Shown here piece by piece: positions 62,937 to 64,000 of a stretch of DNA of 64,000 bases; within the stretch, counting starts at the first letter, position 1; each line of letters opens with the position of its first letter. The position numbers and the translations under genes are program-made. This DNA is from Sphingomonas hankookensis (GTDB lineage Bacteria > Pseudomonadota > Alphaproteobacteria > Sphingomonadales > Sphingomonadaceae): positions 1 to 64,000 of the forward strand of contig NZ_LQQO01000061.1 in the NCBI RefSeq assembly GCF_001619955.1, read 5' to 3'. The notes under the pieces were generated by a model, which saw nothing but the letters and a program-made list of their open reading frames with translations, did not search any database and was not told the origin of the DNA.

Positions 62937-64000
62937 ATGCCGACCACCGTTCCGTCCGGCGCGCAAGGCGCGCCCCCATGGACCGCGCGCCCGCTTGCCG
63001 GGCGGGGGCCGATGGTCGATGCGGTCCGCGCCATGCTGCTGGTCTGCGCCGTGGTCGGCGGTGGCGCGGCATTGGGGCTGATCACGCGCCACGCTTTCTC
63101 CGTCGCCTTCTGGCCGGCCAATGCGATCCTGGTCGGTACCATGCTGCGCGCGCCGCATCTGCACCGCCCGGCCGGCTGGTTCGGTGCCGGCGCCGGTTTC
63201 GTCCTCGCCGACCTGCTCTTCGGCCAGAGCCCTGCGCTCAGCGGCTGGTTCGCTGCCGCCAATGTGTCGGGGACCTTCGTCGCGGTACTGGCGCTGCGCC
63301 GCCTCGCGTCGCGCGACCTGCGCTTGCGGCGGGTCCATTCGGTAATGCGCATTTCGGTCGGCCTGCTGCCCGGCAGCCTCGTCGCCGCGCTGACCGGCGC
63401 GGTGATGGTCGTCGTGCAGTTCCACGGATCGCCAACGCAGACGGTGATGACCTGGACCGCCAGCGAGATCGCCAACTACCTGATCTTCCTGCCCGCGATG
63501 CTCACCGTGCAGCCGCCCTGGCGGCGCGAACGGCGCGTCGCGACCGCCGCCGCGGCCAAGCCGCTCTGGCCGCTGCTCCTGCTCGCCGTCTCCTGCGTCC
63601 TTGCCGTCTATTTCGACGGACCCGGCAGCATCATGTTCCCGATGCCCGCGCTGCTGCTGTGCGCGATGACCTATTCGGTGTCGACCGCCGCGCTCGTCAC
63701 CATGGCGCTGGGCAGCGGGTGCATGATCACCATCGGCCTGGGGATGGTCGATATCGGACAGGACCTGTCGATCCCGCGCATGGTCGTGTCGATCCGCATC
63801 GCCGTCGCGTTCCTCGCGCTCGTGCCGCTCACGATCAGCAGCGCGATGGCGGTGCGCGACGACCTGATGGCGCAGTTGCAGCAGGCTGCCGACCATGACG
63901 GGCTGACCGGGCTGCTCAACCGCCGGGCGTTCGAACACCGGCTCCACCGCCGGCTGGAGGCGAGCGCCAACGATGGCGGGCTGACGCTGCTCTGGCTCGA
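62937..64000 (+). CDS. MASE1-GGDEF diguanylate cyclase, partial (runs off the right edge)
   Basis: The first 354 codons of a longer gene. The N-terminal part has about eight membrane helices with FWPANAILVGTMLRAPHL near 55 and a MASE1-like layout, ending near residue 310. The GGDEF domain then begins with DHDGLTGLLNRRAFEHRL at about 320 (the D-x-LTGL-x-NRR start), but the GG[DE]EF active site lies beyond the window. The gene synthesises the second messenger cyclic di-GMP, which could govern the switch between flagellar motility and attachment. Confidence 0.85.
   Translation, partial: MPTTVPSGAQGAPPWTARPLAGRGPMVDAVRAMLLVCAVVGGGAALGLITRHAFSVAFWPANAILVGTMLRAPHLHRPAGWFGAGAGFVLADLLFGQSPALSGWFAAANVSGTFVAVLALRRLASRDLRLRRVHSVMRISVGLLPGSLVAALTGAVMVVVQFHGSPTQTVMTWTASEIANYLIFLPAMLTVQPPWRRERRVATAAAAKPLWPLLLLAVSCVLAVYFDGPGSIMFPMPALLLCAMTYSVSTAALVTMALGSGCMITIGLGMVDIGQDLSIPRMVVSIRIAVAFLALVPLTISSAMAVRDDLMAQLQQAADHDGLTGLLNRRAFEHRLHRRLEASANDGGLTLLWL

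Noticed and set aside
1..64000. CRISPR arrays, rRNA operons or an integrated prophage
   Set aside because: No array of regularly spaced direct repeats, no rRNA sequence, no integrase, capsid or tail genes were seen. The M15-type peptidase alone does not support a prophage.

Overview
The window is a chromosomal segment of a GC-rich alphaproteobacterium, most likely Sphingomonas or a close sphingomonad. The evidence is the gene neighbourhoods (argH-lptM-lysA; DUF3576-leuS-lptE-holA; cobT followed by an RHH-domain gene), the TonB-dependent receptors, the many ATGA/GTGA start-stop overlaps, and dispersed CCCCGG... and CCCCGC... palindromes. The assignment is by recognition, without a database search.

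Region 1 (1-20119) begins with the 5' end of an IS110-family transposase gene cut by the window edge, then a non-coding stretch with palindromes, then a flagellar cluster. fliC (minus strand) is divergent from a run on the plus strand: a sigma-54-type regulator, fliE, fliF, fliG, fliH, fliI, fliJ, fliK, fliL, fliM, fliN, fliO, fliP, fliQ, fliR, flhB, fliD and fliS. It encodes the basal body MS ring, the C ring, the export ATPase and export gate, hook-length control, filament cap, cap chaperone and filament. flhA, the rod/hook flg genes, motAB and fliA are not in the window. Similar FliA (sigma-28)-type promoter motifs lie before fliC and fliD.

Region 2 (20320-33138) is mostly housekeeping: an FMN reductase, a GIY-YIG nuclease between two matched inverted palindrome arms, a lysA / siroheme-synthase-type / CorA-type operon, argH-lptM, a TlpA-like lipoprotein, a PLD-type lipid synthase, rpoZ, an rlmE-ppx pair, tRNA-Gln and a phosphoribosyltransferase.

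Region 3 (33153-48207) holds a DUF2332 gene, a TonB receptor followed by a chemoreceptor, an HscC-like Hsp70 with a membrane-anchored J-like partner, tRNA-Leu, the DUF3576-leuS-lptE-holA operon and an exported protein of unknown function.

Region 4 (48208-64000) holds an orphan ligase-associated exonuclease and then a coherent set: a DUF5690 transporter-like protein, a TonB receptor, phosphocholine-specific phospholipase C and a periplasmic HAD phosphatase resembling phosphorylcholine phosphatase. A Pho-box-like repeat precedes the receptor, so I read this as a phospholipid-phosphate scavenging locus. After it come a frameshifted PepSY membrane gene with DUF2946, cobT plus an RHH protein, a long inverted repeat, a lipid-linked glycosyltransferase, an M15-type peptidase and a truncated MASE1-GGDEF diguanylate cyclase.

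Two families of palindromes, mostly in inverted pairs (REPIN-like), recur through the window. The most unusual structure is the nuclease gene lying between the two arms of one such pair.
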